A stretch of DNA of 42,382 nucleotides from Microvirga zambiensis WSM3693 (GCF_016735695.1 NZ_JAERQD010000051.1:1-42382), one strand, 5' to 3'. Shown: positions 1 through 8,689, counted from the first letter of the stretch. Notes: generated by a model from the sequence alone, not told the origin. Translations and numbers: made by a program.

Positions 1-105
1 CATCCTGAGGAGGTCGCGCAGCGACCGTCTCGAAGGAGGATCCAGAGAGCACTGGAGACGCCCTCGTCCTTCGAGACACCGCCTGTGGCGGCCCTCAGGA
101 TGAGG
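1..105. repeat. Cloverleaf-like palindromic repeat, copy 1
   Basis: First of four related ~105-bp elements (others at 8853-8960, 23827-23932, 39434-39533). It begins with CATCCTGAGG at the window edge, probably missing a few outer bases, and closes with CCTCAGGATGAGG, giving a long outer stem. Inside are GGTCGC/GCGACC, a pair of GTCTCGAAGGA/TCCTTCGAGAC arms, a central CCAG...CTGG hairpin and CCGCC/GGCGG. It is non-coding and lies upstream of the DUF992 gene. The function is unknown. Confidence 0.85.
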
Positions 106-164
106 GCTTGGGGGGCGGAAAGCTTTTTATGAGCCAGACGTTAAGGTTGACATCCGCCGCATGG

Positions 165-213
165 AACGGCGCCGCTTCTGCGCCGTTGACCGCTAAGCTT
201 CAGCCGAGCTTAG
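165..213 (+). promoter_or_regulatory. Two hairpins in the leader of the DUF992 gene
   Basis: Two perfect inverted repeats precede the start codon: AACGGCGC (165-172) with GCGCCGTT (180-187), and CTAAGCT (193-199) with AGCTTAG (207-213). The second runs into the Shine-Dalgarno sequence AGGAG at 212-216, so it could partly mask the ribosome site. A TTGACA at 147-152 might be a -35 box, but no good -10 follows. Regulation is inferred only. Confidence 0.4.
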
Positions 214-223
214 GAGTTCACCC

Positions 224-697
224 ATGGTCCGTGCCGCTCTTCCTCTTGCCGCTCTCGCGTTCCTGGCATCCCTCGGGGTGACCGAGGCTCAGGCTCAGAA
301 CCGCACCCGCGCGGGCGTCCTGACTTGCAGCGTGTCCGGCGGCATCGGCCTCATCGTCGGATCGCAGAAGAGCACCGTCTGCACCTTCAACCCGCGGCGC
401 GGACGCAACGAGCGCTATGTCGGCGTGATCCGCCGCTTCGGCCTCGATATCGGCGTGACCCGCCGCGGCATACTCGCCTGGGCGGTCTTCTCCGGCGGAA
501 GCGTCGCGCCGGGCGCTCTCGCCGGCAGCTATGTGGGCGGTGCTGCCGAGGCGACGGTCGGCGCGGGGCTCGGCGCCAATGTCCTCGTCGGCGGCTCCAA
601 CCGCTCCATCGCCCTCCAGCCCGTCTCCGTCAGCGGCCAGACCGGCCTCAACTTCGCCCTCGGCGTCGGCGACCTCGAACTGCGCGCCGCACGGTAA
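224..697 (+). CDS. DUF992 family secreted protein
   Basis: A 157-residue protein with an N-terminal signal peptide (hydrophobic stretch around residues 4-20, likely cleavage after AQA near residue 24). The mature part matches the DUF992 pattern: it opens with a GVLTC segment, has a second Cys in STVCTF, and contains Gly/Ala-rich strands ending in LELR. DUF992 proteins are small periplasmic or outer-surface proteins of alphaproteobacteria with no established function. AGGAG sits seven bases before the ATG, which supports this start. It converges with the large RTX gene, and the two share the hairpin at 737-766. It stands alone with no operon partner. The family call is from memory of the sequence pattern. 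Confidence 0.8.
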   Translation: MVRAALPLAALAFLASLGVTEAQAQNRTRAGVLTCSVSGGIGLIVGSQKSTVCTFNPRRGRNERYVGVIRRFGLDIGVTRRGILAWAVFSGGSVAPGALAGSYVGGAAEATVGAGLGANVLVGGSNRSIALQPVSVSGQTGLNFALGVGDLELRAAR

Positions 698-736
698 ACT
701 GCGTAAACACGCTGCCGCGTATCCCGCCGCGCGTAC

Positions 737-766
737 GAGAAGGGGCCGTGTTCGCGGCCCCTTCTC
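737..766. terminator. Bidirectional hairpin terminator between DUF992 gene and RTX gene
   Basis: A perfect 12-bp stem, GAGAAGGGGCCG (737-748) with CGGCCCCTTCTC (755-766) around a six-base loop, lies between the converging stops at 697 and 793. No strong T run follows on either side, so intrinsic termination may be partial. Confidence 0.7.
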
Positions 767-792
767 ACGTCTGCTGACATGCCCTTGACGTT

Positions 793-3700
793 TCAGATCA
801 CGAAGAAGTCTGCGGCGGTCAGCTTGAGGTTCTTCTTCAGCGTTGCGATCTCGACCGCCTTGCCCCGACCCGAGCCGTCGGCGTCGTAATACAGCACGCC
901 CTTCTTCTTGTTGTAGATCAGGTAGTCGTCCTTCTCCTTGGCCTTGTCCCCGACGGCCAGGAATTCCTTGTTCAGCTTCGCGGGCTTGGCCTCCGAGCCC
1001 TTCTTGCCGAGTTTCCTGAACACCGCATTGTCGAGCCAGATCGTGTCGTCCTTGACCTCGAAATCGGCGATCTGGTCGAGGTTCGTCGCCTTGTTGGCCT
1101 TGGTGTCGAACACGAAGATGTCCTTGCCCAAACCACCGGTGAGCACGTCCTTGCCGAGACCTCCAATGAGCGTGTCGTTGCCGAGTCCGGCCTCGATCCA
1201 GTCGTTGCCGGCAAGGCTCGAGAAGTAATCCTGGCCGGCGCCGCCGCGCATGCCGTCGGCACCGGCGCTGCCGAAGGCGCGCTCGTCGAGCACGTCCTGC
1301 ACCAGGATGGTCAGGGTCTTGGTCGTGCTGGCGCCGCCGGCATCGGTCATGCGCACGGTGATATTGTGCGAGGTCGCCTGCTCGAAATCGAGCCTGACGC
1401 CATCGGCCACCTTCAGCACGCCGGTCGCGGCATCGAGGGTGAAGCGGCCTTCCGCATCAGCGACGAGGTCATAGCGCAACGGGCCACCAGCTTTCGCGGA
1501 TCCGAGAAACGAACCGATGCTGACTCCGGCGCTGCTGTTCTCGGCGATCACGTCGCCGGTGAGGATTTTCCCGACGTCGCCGACCAGGCCGAGCAGACTG
1601 AGCTTGCTGTCGCTGAACTCGAAGATCTCGATGTTGGAAATCGTATCGGTGCCGTCGCGGTCCTGACGCTTATCGATCAGGGTGACGGAGCCGTCCTGAT
1701 TGAGGGTGACGTCATAGTCGGCGCGTGTGCCGGTGAGCACCAGCGTATCGCTGCCACCGCCGCCATCGATACGGTTGGCGCCACGATTGCCATGGAACAC
1801 GTTGCCGATCTCGTTGCCGGTCAGTGCAACGGCAGCGCTTCCATCGGCTCGCAGGATCTCGACATGCGCGCCCGCTGCGAGGGTGTAGGAAGCTATGGCA
1901 TAGAGCGTGTCGGTGCCTTCGCCGGCAGTTTCGATGACGGCATCTGTAGCGACTTCGACCAAGTAGGAATCGTCGCCTGCGCCACCGATGAGGCTGTCAT
2001 TGCCGTTGTCGCCGCTGAGGAGGTCGTTGCCATCACCGCCAGAGAGCGTGTCGTTGTCTTCGGCGCCGTTGAGGTTGTCATTGCCTGTGCCGCCGCTGAG
2101 GAAGTCGTTGCCCTCGTCGCCAGAGAGCCGGTCGTTCCCCGTGCCGCCGTCAAGGGTGTCATTGCCTTCGTTGCCGTAAAGAATGTCGTTGTCGGCGCTG
2201 CCATCCAACGCGTCGTTGCCAGCGCCGCCGACTAGGCTGTCGTAGCCGGCACCGCCGATGAGGCTGTCGTTCTCCAGGCCGCCATCGAGATAGTCGCCGT
2301 CTGCGCCGCCGTCGAGGGTATCGCGGCCCGCGTCGCCATACAGTCTGTCGTTTCCTTCACCGCCGATCAGACTATCGTTGTTGGCGCCGCCCTCAAGGCT
2401 GTCGATGCCTCCACCGCCGTTGAGGGAATCGTCGCCCGCGCCGCCTTTGAGCGTATCGTTGCCGTCATCACCCCAGAAGATGTTGCCCGTGTCGTCGCCG
2501 ATCAGCGTGTCGGCATGCACCGTGCCGTTGATCACCTCGATGCCGTCATAGGTGTCGTCCGCGGCTGCACCCGATCCCGTGTCTTTGTCCAGGTCGACGG
2601 TAACCGCAGTCGCGCCGAGGTAGCTCACCGTGTCGCGAATTCCCTCGCCGCCGCTGAAGCTGTCCTTCCCGCCCGAAGCGCCGGACATATAGTCGTTGCC
2701 GTCGCCGCCCTCGATGGTGTCGTCGCCGGCGCCGCCGTCGAGATTGTCGTCGCCCTCGCTGCCCTTCAGGCTGTCGTTGTCGGCCCCGCCCTCGAGCAGG
2801 TCGTTGCCAAGGCCGCCGGTGAGCGTGTCGTTGCCGCCGTGTCCCTTGAGCGTGTCGTTACCATCGGCGCCCCAGAAGGCGTTGTCGTCGCCGTTACCCT
2901 CGATCGTGTCGTTGTAGATCGTGCCGTCGATGATCTCGATGCTGCTGATGCGGTCGCTCGCCGCCGCGCCGGAATTCAGGTTCTGCGCGTGCAAGTAGAT
3001 GCCCACGCCTGTCTGATTGGCATTGCGCACCTCCCAATAGGCGAGCTTGTCCTCATTGCCCGCGCCGCCCATGAAGCTGTCGGCGCCGAGATAATTGCCG
3101 CCGGCATCAGGCGTTTCGTGGGCCATGAACACATCGTTGCCGGCACCGCCATCGAGGGTGTCGTTGCCGTCGCCGCCGGTGAGGCTGTCGTTGCCGGCCA
3201 TGCCGTAGAGGCCGTCGTTGCCGCCCCCGCCGTTCAGGCTGTCATTGACGGTTGCAACGTCGGTGCCGGCATATTCTTCGTCGGCTGCCGTGCCGGTCCA
3301 ATTGGCCAGGGTCCGAGCATCCAGGAACTGGGCGCGAAGCGTTCGAGCTGCCCCGTCGCCGATATTCTCCCAGCCGACGAGGACACGTCCGTCCGGCATC
3401 ACGGTGATCGTCGGCTTTTCCTGGGTATTCCCTGTGGAGAGGCTCGGAGCATCGCTGCTCAAGCGGCCAGTGCTATCGTAAGAACTCGCTGCGATGCTGT
3501 TGCCGACTTTGTAGGCCAGAGTGAAGCCACCGTCCGGAAGGGCGGCGACGACGGGTGTTGCAATGGCCGTCGCGGAAGATGCTAGGAAGCGATATGTCGG
3601 CTCGCCGCCGCTTGGTTCATAGAGCCACCCCGATATTTGGTGCACTTGCAACGTGTTGTTAAAAATCGCGTAGGTGAGCAGAAGGCGCCCATTTGCCAGG

Positions 3701-4404
3701 GCTGTCACAGCCACATCTTTTGTGTTGCCACCGACTACAAACTCCCACTTTTCCTGAGGGACTCCAGCGACACTGTAAGAATTGAAGATGACGACGGATC
3801 GTGTGCCATGTTCCAGTTGCGCGGTGACGATCTTGTTGGCGAAGCGACCATCCTCGGGGCCGTCAAGAACAGCTGTGACCGATGTCGAGTTCACGCTGTT
3901 CCCCGACTCAGGGGTTTGATGGCTGGAAGCGCTGGTGCCGAATTGGTCGTAGAATGCTGTTGAGACCCCGCCGCTGCTGGAGGACGAAACGGCGAACCCG
4001 CTTCCGTGAGCGACGATCTTGGGGTTCGCCCAGGCACTGGAAAAACCCTGTGAGACAGCGAAATCGGGGTTGAGAGCATTGCCGTCCGCGCCATAGAGGC
4101 GAGCCCTGATCGGCCCGGTCGTGCCACCGTCCGACCAGGCGACCGCGAACCCGCCGTTGCTGAGAATTGCGACTGAAGGGGTGCCCTGCGCGCCTGCGTC
4201 GGAAGAGTTGACTTGGAACGGGCCGGATTTGGCGGACCCATCGGCATGGAGGATCTGGGCATAAATATCCGAGTCGGTGCCGTCGTTCTGGGTCCAGACG
4301 GCGATGAGCGAGCCGTTCTTGAGTGCCGTGATCTTGAGGCCGGACTGGGTGCCGGATGGCTGGATCTGGATCTGGCTTCCGTGGAGCGACAGGGGCATGG
4401 GCAT
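793..4404 (-). CDS. Large RTX calcium-binding protein with cadherin-like domain
   Basis: A 1203-residue acidic repeat protein. Residues ~1-380 hold degenerate propeller-like repeats, each with a VAW-type strand and an ADG turn. Residues ~385-935 hold many GGxGxDxLx nonapeptides, which fold into calcium-binding parallel beta rolls in RTX proteins. A cadherin-like domain spans ~940-1045 and a second short RTX block ~1045-1110. The last ~85 residues (KLGKKGS, YDADG, KAVEIA, ADFFVI) almost repeat the end of the RTX protein at 12787-15297. There is no Sec signal peptide. RTX proteins usually leave by type I secretion using an uncleaved C-terminal signal, but no transporter gene is nearby. ATG codons at 4404 and 4398 are both possible starts. 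It probably acts outside the cell in adhesion or matrix; the ligand is unknown. Confidence 0.88.
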   Translation of the reverse strand: MPMPLSLHGSQIQIQPSGTQSGLKITALKNGSLIAVWTQNDGTDSDIYAQILHADGSAKSGPFQVNSSDAGAQGTPSVAILSNGGFAVAWSDGGTTGPIRARLYGADGNALNPDFAVSQGFSSAWANPKIVAHGSGFAVSSSSSGGVSTAFYDQFGTSASSHQTPESGNSVNSTSVTAVLDGPEDGRFANKIVTAQLEHGTRSVVIFNSYSVAGVPQEKWEFVVGGNTKDVAVTALANGRLLLTYAIFNNTLQVHQISGWLYEPSGGEPTYRFLASSATAIATPVVAALPDGGFTLAYKVGNSIAASSYDSTGRLSSDAPSLSTGNTQEKPTITVMPDGRVLVGWENIGDGAARTLRAQFLDARTLANWTGTAADEEYAGTDVATVNDSLNGGGGNDGLYGMAGNDSLTGGDGNDTLDGGAGNDVFMAHETPDAGGNYLGADSFMGGAGNEDKLAYWEVRNANQTGVGIYLHAQNLNSGAAASDRISSIEIIDGTIYNDTIEGNGDDNAFWGADGNDTLKGHGGNDTLTGGLGNDLLEGGADNDSLKGSEGDDNLDGGAGDDTIEGGDGNDYMSGASGGKDSFSGGEGIRDTVSYLGATAVTVDLDKDTGSGAAADDTYDGIEVINGTVHADTLIGDDTGNIFWGDDGNDTLKGGAGDDSLNGGGGIDSLEGGANNDSLIGGEGNDRLYGDAGRDTLDGGADGDYLDGGLENDSLIGGAGYDSLVGGAGNDALDGSADNDILYGNEGNDTLDGGTGNDRLSGDEGNDFLSGGTGNDNLNGAEDNDTLSGGDGNDLLSGDNGNDSLIGGAGDDSYLVEVATDAVIETAGEGTDTLYAIASYTLAAGAHVEILRADGSAAVALTGNEIGNVFHGNRGANRIDGGGGSDTLVLTGTRADYDVTLNQDGSVTLIDKRQDRDGTDTISNIEIFEFSDSKLSLLGLVGDVGKILTGDVIAENSSAGVSIGSFLGSAKAGGPLRYDLVADAEGRFTLDAATGVLKVADGVRLDFEQATSHNITVRMTDAGGASTTKTLTILVQDVLDERAFGSAGADGMRGGAGQDYFSSLAGNDWIEAGLGNDTLIGGLGKDVLTGGLGKDIFVFDTKANKATNLDQIADFEVKDDTIWLDNAVFRKLGKKGSEAKPAKLNKEFLAVGDKAKEKDDYLIYNKKKGVLYYDADGSGRGKAVEIATLKKNLKLTAADFFVI
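1960..3260 (-). repeat. Tandem ~27-bp coding repeats (RTX nonapeptide array)
   Basis: A degenerate 27-base unit recurs across this stretch, visible on the plus strand as variants of GTCGTTGCC followed by GCCGCC. Each unit encodes one GGxGxDxLx nonapeptide of the RTX gene. It is protein-coding and should not be mistaken for a CRISPR or satellite. Recombination between units could change array length. Confidence 0.85.
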
Positions 4405-4431
4405 GGTTCTCGCAGATTTTACGAATATTAC

Positions 4432-4487
4432 ATCGTATCATAACGATAGGGCAACTATCCCCTCGCGGAAGACGTGCGCCGGCGCAC
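4432..4487. promoter_or_regulatory. Cluster of dyads between divergent RTX and EF-G-like genes
   Basis: Three inverted repeats sit in the 209-bp divergent gap: ATCGT/ACGAT (4432-4436, 4443-4447), GATAG/CTATC (4445-4449, 4455-4459) and the perfect palindrome GTGCGCCGGCGCAC (4474-4487). The first two are in an AT-rich patch just upstream of the RTX start and could bind a repressor or activator. No promoter boxes are convincing. Confidence 0.4.
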
Positions 4488-4613
4488 CTTGCCCTTTCCA
4501 CTGAGGCCGCCCGACAAACCCTCTTGCCAACGCGCCGTCACAGGCAGAGCATCGACCCAACGCGTCCCGACAAGAACGCGTCATAAAGTGGGGGCAGGGA
4601 AGGATGACGTCCT

Positions 4614-6653
4614 ATGGCACCCAACGGCAGACTAGCTGCGGGCCCGCGATGCATCGCGATCGTCGGCCCGTTCCAGAGCGGCAAGACCACCCTGCTCGAG
4701 GCGATCCTGGAGCGCACGGGAGCCGTCTCCCGGGCCGGCCGCGTGGCGAACGGGGACAGCGTGGGCGATGCGAGCGCGGAGGCCCGCGCCCATGCCATGA
4801 GCATCGAGCCCAATGTGGCGACGATCGATTTCCTCGGCGAGAGCATGACCTTCGTGGATTGCCCCGGCTCGACCGAGTTCCTGCACGAAATGCGCAACGT
4901 CACGCCGGTCTGCGACGCCGCAGTCGTCGTGTGCGAAGCGGACGAGCGCAAGATTCCCGCGCTCGAGATCATCCTGCGCGAATTGGAAGAGGCCGATATC
5001 CCGCGCTTCCTGTTCATCAACAAGATCGACACGGCCAACCAGCGCATCCGTGAAACGCTCAGCCTCTTGCAGCAGGCGTCGCGCACGCCGCTTCTGTTGC
5101 GCCAGATCCCGCTCTGGAAGGACGGCATTGCGGTGGGCTTCATCGATCTCGCCCTCGAGCGCGCCTTCGTCTATCGCGAGCATGCGCCGAGCGAGATCGT
5201 CGATCTGCCCGAGGGCGAGCTGCCGCGCGAGAAGGAAGCGCGTTTCGCCATGCTCGAGCGTCTGGCCGATCATGACGATGCGCTGATGGAGGAGCTGATC
5301 TCCGAGATCGAGCCGCCGCGCGACCAGATCTTCGATGATCTGTCGAAGGAATTGAAGGAGCGGCATGTGGTGCCGGCCCTCATCGGTTCGGCCGAGCGCG
5401 GCAACGGAGTGACGCGGCTTCTCAAGGCTTTGCGCCATGAGGCGCCGTCGCTCGCCGAGACTCGGGCGCGGCTCGGCATTCCGGAGGAGGGAGCGCCGCT
5501 CGCGCAAAGCATGAAGACCCTGCATATGGGCCAGGGCGGCAAGCTTTCCGTCGGCCGCGTCATGCGCGGCACGTTCCACGAGGGCGACACGGTGGTCGGC
5601 TCGCGCGGCGCCGAGGCGCGCATCGGCAGCATCCTGACCCTCATGGGCAGCACGACGAACCGCAAGACCGAGGCCGGGCCCGGCGACACGGTCGGCTTCG
5701 GCCGGTTGGAGGGCATCGCCACGGGCGACAGTTTTGCCGCCGGCAAGGTGCGGCCCGAGGCTGTCGTGTCGCCGGCGCCGCCGGAGCCCGTCTATCTGCT
5801 GGCGCTCAAGGTCAGGGACCGCAAGGACGACGTGCGCCTCTCGAGCGCGCTCGCCAAGATCACCGAGGAGGATCCCTCCCTCGTGGTGGAAACCCGGCCG
5901 GAGATGGGAGAGATCAGGCTCCATGGGCAGGGCGAGATGCACCTGCGCGTGGCGGTGGAAAAGCTCGCCTCCCGTTTCCAGGTCGGCGTCGATACCGCAA
6001 AGCCGAAGGTAGCCTATTGCGAGACGATCAAGTCGCCGGCCTCGGCTCGGGGAAGGCACCGCAAGCAGACCGGCGGCCATGGCCAGTTCGGCGACGTGAT
6101 GATCGAGATCAAGCCGTTGCCGCGTGGCGAGGGCTTCGCCTTCCTGGACAAGATCACCGGCGGCGTGGTGCCGCGCCAGTACATCCCCTCTGTCGAGACC
6201 GGGGTGAGGGATGCGCTCAAATCCGGGCCCCTCGGCTTCCCCGTGGTCGATCTGGCGGTGACGCTGACGGACGGCTCCTACCACACGGTCGATTCCTCGG
6301 ATGCAGCCTTCCAGGCGGCGGCGAGGCTTGCCCTGGCGGATGCCCTGCCGAAGGCGAAGCCGGTCCTGCTGGAGCCCGTGCTCTCGGTCGAGATCACGAT
6401 CCCGTCCGAGGCGCTGGCCAAGGCCACCGCCCTCGTGACCGGTCGGCGCGGGCAGATCCTCGGCTATGACGAGCGGCCGGGATGGAACGGATGGCAGGTG
6501 CTAAGCGCCACCATTCCGGAATCGGAGATCGGCGATCTCATCGTCGAGCTGCGCTCGGCCACGGCCGGCGTCGGAACCTTCTCGACCCGCTTCGACCATA
6601 TGGCGGAACTCAGCGGCCGCCCGGCCGAGATGGTTCTGCAGAAGGCCCATTGA
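4614..6653 (+). CDS. Elongation factor G-like GTPase (EF-G2 type)
   Basis: A 679-residue translational GTPase with the full EF-G layout: G domain (P-loop GPFQSGKT at 18-25, DCPG at 82-85, NKID near 141-144), beta-barrel domain II, and domains III-V including GGHGQFGDV and a well-preserved domain IV (YIPSVETGV, DGSYHTVDSSD). It differs from housekeeping EF-G in ways that matter. The P-loop is not GHVDAGKT, the RGIT switch I motif reads AMSIEPN, and the catalytic histidine of the DTPGH motif is Ser86. These changes fit the EF-G-like/EF-G2 branch, whose mycobacterial member has been reported to lack ribosome-dependent GTPase activity. The true role is unknown: a ribosome-associated factor is possible, ordinary translocation is unlikely. 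An AAGG-type ribosome site precedes ATG 4614. Confidence 0.85.
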   Translation: MAPNGRLAAGPRCIAIVGPFQSGKTTLLEAILERTGAVSRAGRVANGDSVGDASAEARAHAMSIEPNVATIDFLGESMTFVDCPGSTEFLHEMRNVTPVCDAAVVVCEADERKIPALEIILRELEEADIPRFLFINKIDTANQRIRETLSLLQQASRTPLLLRQIPLWKDGIAVGFIDLALERAFVYREHAPSEIVDLPEGELPREKEARFAMLERLADHDDALMEELISEIEPPRDQIFDDLSKELKERHVVPALIGSAERGNGVTRLLKALRHEAPSLAETRARLGIPEEGAPLAQSMKTLHMGQGGKLSVGRVMRGTFHEGDTVVGSRGAEARIGSILTLMGSTTNRKTEAGPGDTVGFGRLEGIATGDSFAAGKVRPEAVVSPAPPEPVYLLALKVRDRKDDVRLSSALAKITEEDPSLVVETRPEMGEIRLHGQGEMHLRVAVEKLASRFQVGVDTAKPKVAYCETIKSPASARGRHRKQTGGHGQFGDVMIEIKPLPRGEGFAFLDKITGGVVPRQYIPSVETGVRDALKSGPLGFPVVDLAVTLTDGSYHTVDSSDAAFQAAARLALADALPKAKPVLLEPVLSVEITIPSEALAKATALVTGRRGQILGYDERPGWNGWQVLSATIPESEIGDLIVELRSATAGVGTFSTRFDHMAELSGRPAEMVLQKAH

Positions 6654-6658
6654 GAAAC

Positions 6659-6696
6659 TTGGACCTGAACGATCCCTGCGGATCGTTCAGGTCTAA
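6659..6696 (+). terminator. Strong hairpin after EF-G-like gene
   Basis: A perfect 14-bp stem, GACCTGAACGATCC (6662-6675) with GGATCGTTCAGGTC (6680-6693) around a CTGC loop, extends further through a G-T pair and two T-A pairs. It starts six bases after the stop codon. No T run follows, so it may end transcription only partly or protect the 3' end before the acyl-CoA ligase gene. Confidence 0.7.
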
Positions 6697-6795
6697 ACTA
6701 TTTCCATCGACAAACGCGGTCTTCCGCGCCAAGTTGTGCTTTATGGAGACGCCATCTCCCATGAAGCAAACCTCGCCGCGAAGCGGAGGACAATG

Positions 6796-8526
6796 ATGAG
6801 TTCCCCCACCCAGGCGCCTGCCAATGCAGGCGCTCCGGACCCCTATGCAGCCCGGCCGTGGCTGAGCTCCTATCCCAACCAGGTCCCGCAGACGATCGAT
6901 GAGGCCAGGATCGGCACCCTCAACGACATCTTCCGCAAGGCCGTCGCGGATTATCCAAACCGGGCCGCCGTCGAGAGCTTCGGCAAGCGCATGACCTATG
7001 CCGCTTTGGGGCGGGAGGCCGATGCGGTGGCTTCATGGCTGCAGGGGCAGGGGCTGAAGAAGGGCGACCGGGTGGCGATCATGCTGCCGAACGTGATGGC
7101 GTTCCCGCCGATCCTGTTCGGAATCCTTCTTGCGGGCGGCACCGTCGTCAACGTCAATCCGCTCTACACGCCGCGCGAGCTGACCTATCAGATCAAGGAT
7201 TCCGGTGCGCGCTTCCTGTTCGTGCTGGAGAATTTTGGGGCGACGGTTCAGGAATCGCTGCCCGAGATCAAGCTCGATCGGGTGGTGCTGGTGACGCCGG
7301 GCGATCTGCTCGGCCTCAAGGGGGCCATCGTCAATCTCGTTTCGCGGCGCGTGAAGAAAGCGGTGAAGCCGTTCCAGCTGCCGCAGGCGATCGCGTTCAA
7401 GACCGTCATCGCCGGGGGCGCCGCTCGCAAGGCGCAGGCCGTACCGGTTTCGCCCGACGACATCGCGTTCCTGCAATATACGGGCGGCACGACCGGCGTC
7501 GCCAAGGGTGCCACGCTGCTCCACCGCAACGTGGCCGCCAACGTGATTCAGTGCGAAGCCTGGATGCGTCCGTTCTTCGGCGACCGCGAGGATCATGTGA
7601 TGGTGACGGCGCTGCCGCTCTATCACATCTTCGCGCTCACGGTCTGCGCCCTGCTGATGACGCGCATCGGCGGATGCCAGTTGCTGATCGCCAATCCGCG
7701 CGACATACCGGGCTTCGTCAAGACGCTGCAGAAAAGCCGCATCACGCTCATGTCCGGCCTCAACACGCTCTACAACGCACTGGCCAATGCGCCCGGCATC
7801 GACAAGGTTGATTTCTCGCAGATGGTCTTCGCCGTGTCCGGCGGCATGGCGACCCAGGAGGTCGTGGCCAGGAAATGGAAGCAGGTGACGGGACAGCCGA
7901 TCGTCGAGGGCTACGGCCTGTCGGAGACTTCGCCCGTGGTCTGCGCCAACCGCCTCGACATCGAGGAGTTCACCGGCACCATCGGTTACCCTCTGCCATC
8001 GACGGACATCTCCGTGCGTTCCGCCGAGGGTGCGGTGCTGCCTCCCGGCGAGCGCGGGGAACTGTGCGTGAAGGGGCCGCAGGTCATGGCAGGCTACTGG
8101 CAGCGGCCGGACGAGACCGCGAAGGTGATGACCGCCGACGGCTATTTCCGCACGGGTGACGTGGCGGTGGTCCTGCCCGACGGCCAGGTGAAGATCGTCG
8201 ACCGGATGAAGGACATGGTCCTCGTCTCCGGCTTCAACGTCTATCCGAACGAAGTGGAAGAGGTGCTCGTCAAGCATCCCGGCGTCGCGGAGGCTGCGGT
8301 CATCGGTCTGCCCGATGCGCATTCCGGCGAGGCGGTTGCAGCCTATGTGGTGCGCCGGGATCCCGCTCTCACGGTGGAAGATCTGCGCGCGTTCTGCCGC
8401 GAGAACATGACCGGCTACAAGGTGCCGCGCCGGATCGAGTTCCGCGAGACGCTCCCCAAGACCAATGTCGGCAAGGTGCTGCGCCGTGCGCTGAAGGAAG
8501 AGGTGGAGCAGTCCGCCGGCCGATGA
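6796..8526 (+). CDS. fadD: Long-chain fatty acid-CoA ligase
   Basis: A 576-residue adenylate-forming enzyme that activates fatty acids through an acyl-AMP to acyl-CoA, feeding beta-oxidation or lipid synthesis, at the inner face of the membrane. Visible motifs are the AMP-binding P-loop YTGGTTGVAKG near residue 226, GYGLSETSP near 370, and the hinge/FACS region around FRTGDV, VDRMKDM and SGFNVYPNEVEE near 450-485. A C-terminal lysine motif follows in the PKTNVGKVLRR segment. The start is chosen at the second of two adjacent ATGs because GGAGG at 6785-6789 lies six bases before 6796; 6793 is also possible, and a longer frame from 6736 has no ribosome site. FadD is the best guess; other medium- or long-chain acyl-CoA synthetases look alike. 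Confidence 0.9.
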   Translation: MSSPTQAPANAGAPDPYAARPWLSSYPNQVPQTIDEARIGTLNDIFRKAVADYPNRAAVESFGKRMTYAALGREADAVASWLQGQGLKKGDRVAIMLPNVMAFPPILFGILLAGGTVVNVNPLYTPRELTYQIKDSGARFLFVLENFGATVQESLPEIKLDRVVLVTPGDLLGLKGAIVNLVSRRVKKAVKPFQLPQAIAFKTVIAGGAARKAQAVPVSPDDIAFLQYTGGTTGVAKGATLLHRNVAANVIQCEAWMRPFFGDREDHVMVTALPLYHIFALTVCALLMTRIGGCQLLIANPRDIPGFVKTLQKSRITLMSGLNTLYNALANAPGIDKVDFSQMVFAVSGGMATQEVVARKWKQVTGQPIVEGYGLSETSPVVCANRLDIEEFTGTIGYPLPSTDISVRSAEGAVLPPGERGELCVKGPQVMAGYWQRPDETAKVMTADGYFRTGDVAVVLPDGQVKIVDRMKDMVLVSGFNVYPNEVEEVLVKHPGVAEAAVIGLPDAHSGEAVAAYVVRRDPALTVEDLRAFCRENMTGYKVPRRIEFRETLPKTNVGKVLRRALKEEVEQSAGR

Positions 8527-8550
8527 TCGGCATCGCGATGGTCTGAGAGC

Positions 8551-8578
8551 AAAAAAAAGCCGGGCTCGAAGCCCGGCT
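8551..8578 (-). terminator. Rho-independent terminator facing the minus strand
   Basis: Nine-base stem AGCCGGGCT (8558-8566) / AGCCCGGCT (8570-8578) with a CGA loop. On the minus strand it is followed by eight T (the A run at 8551-8558), the classic intrinsic form. On the plus strand no T run follows, so it is not a typical terminator for fadD. It implies a minus-strand transcript ending here, although the nearest minus-strand gene (lysR) ends 450 bases away. Confidence 0.8.
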
Positions 8579-8689
8579 AAAGTAGAGGTCCGACAAAAGT
8601 CAAAACCTTCCAGAGGGAACGGCCGACACGGCATCGCCGGGAGGAAGAAAGCGGTGCCGCGTTGAAATCAGCCAAGGGTGATATCGGCC

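Noticed and set aside
1960..3260. Regular ~27-bp repeats that might suggest a CRISPR array or satellite
   Set aside because: There are no unique spacers; every unit translates to an RTX nonapeptide in one open frame.
4632..6284. 550-codon minus-strand frame opposite the EF-G-like gene
   Set aside because: Shadow frame; His/Arg/Asp-rich composition typical of antisense GC-rich DNA and no ribosome site.
6736..6795. Upstream start adding 20 residues to FadD
   Set aside because: No ribosome site; GGAGG is correctly spaced for the ATG at 6796.
7033..8634. 533-codon minus-strand frame opposite fadD
   Set aside because: Shadow of the acyl-CoA ligase gene with no recognisable domain.
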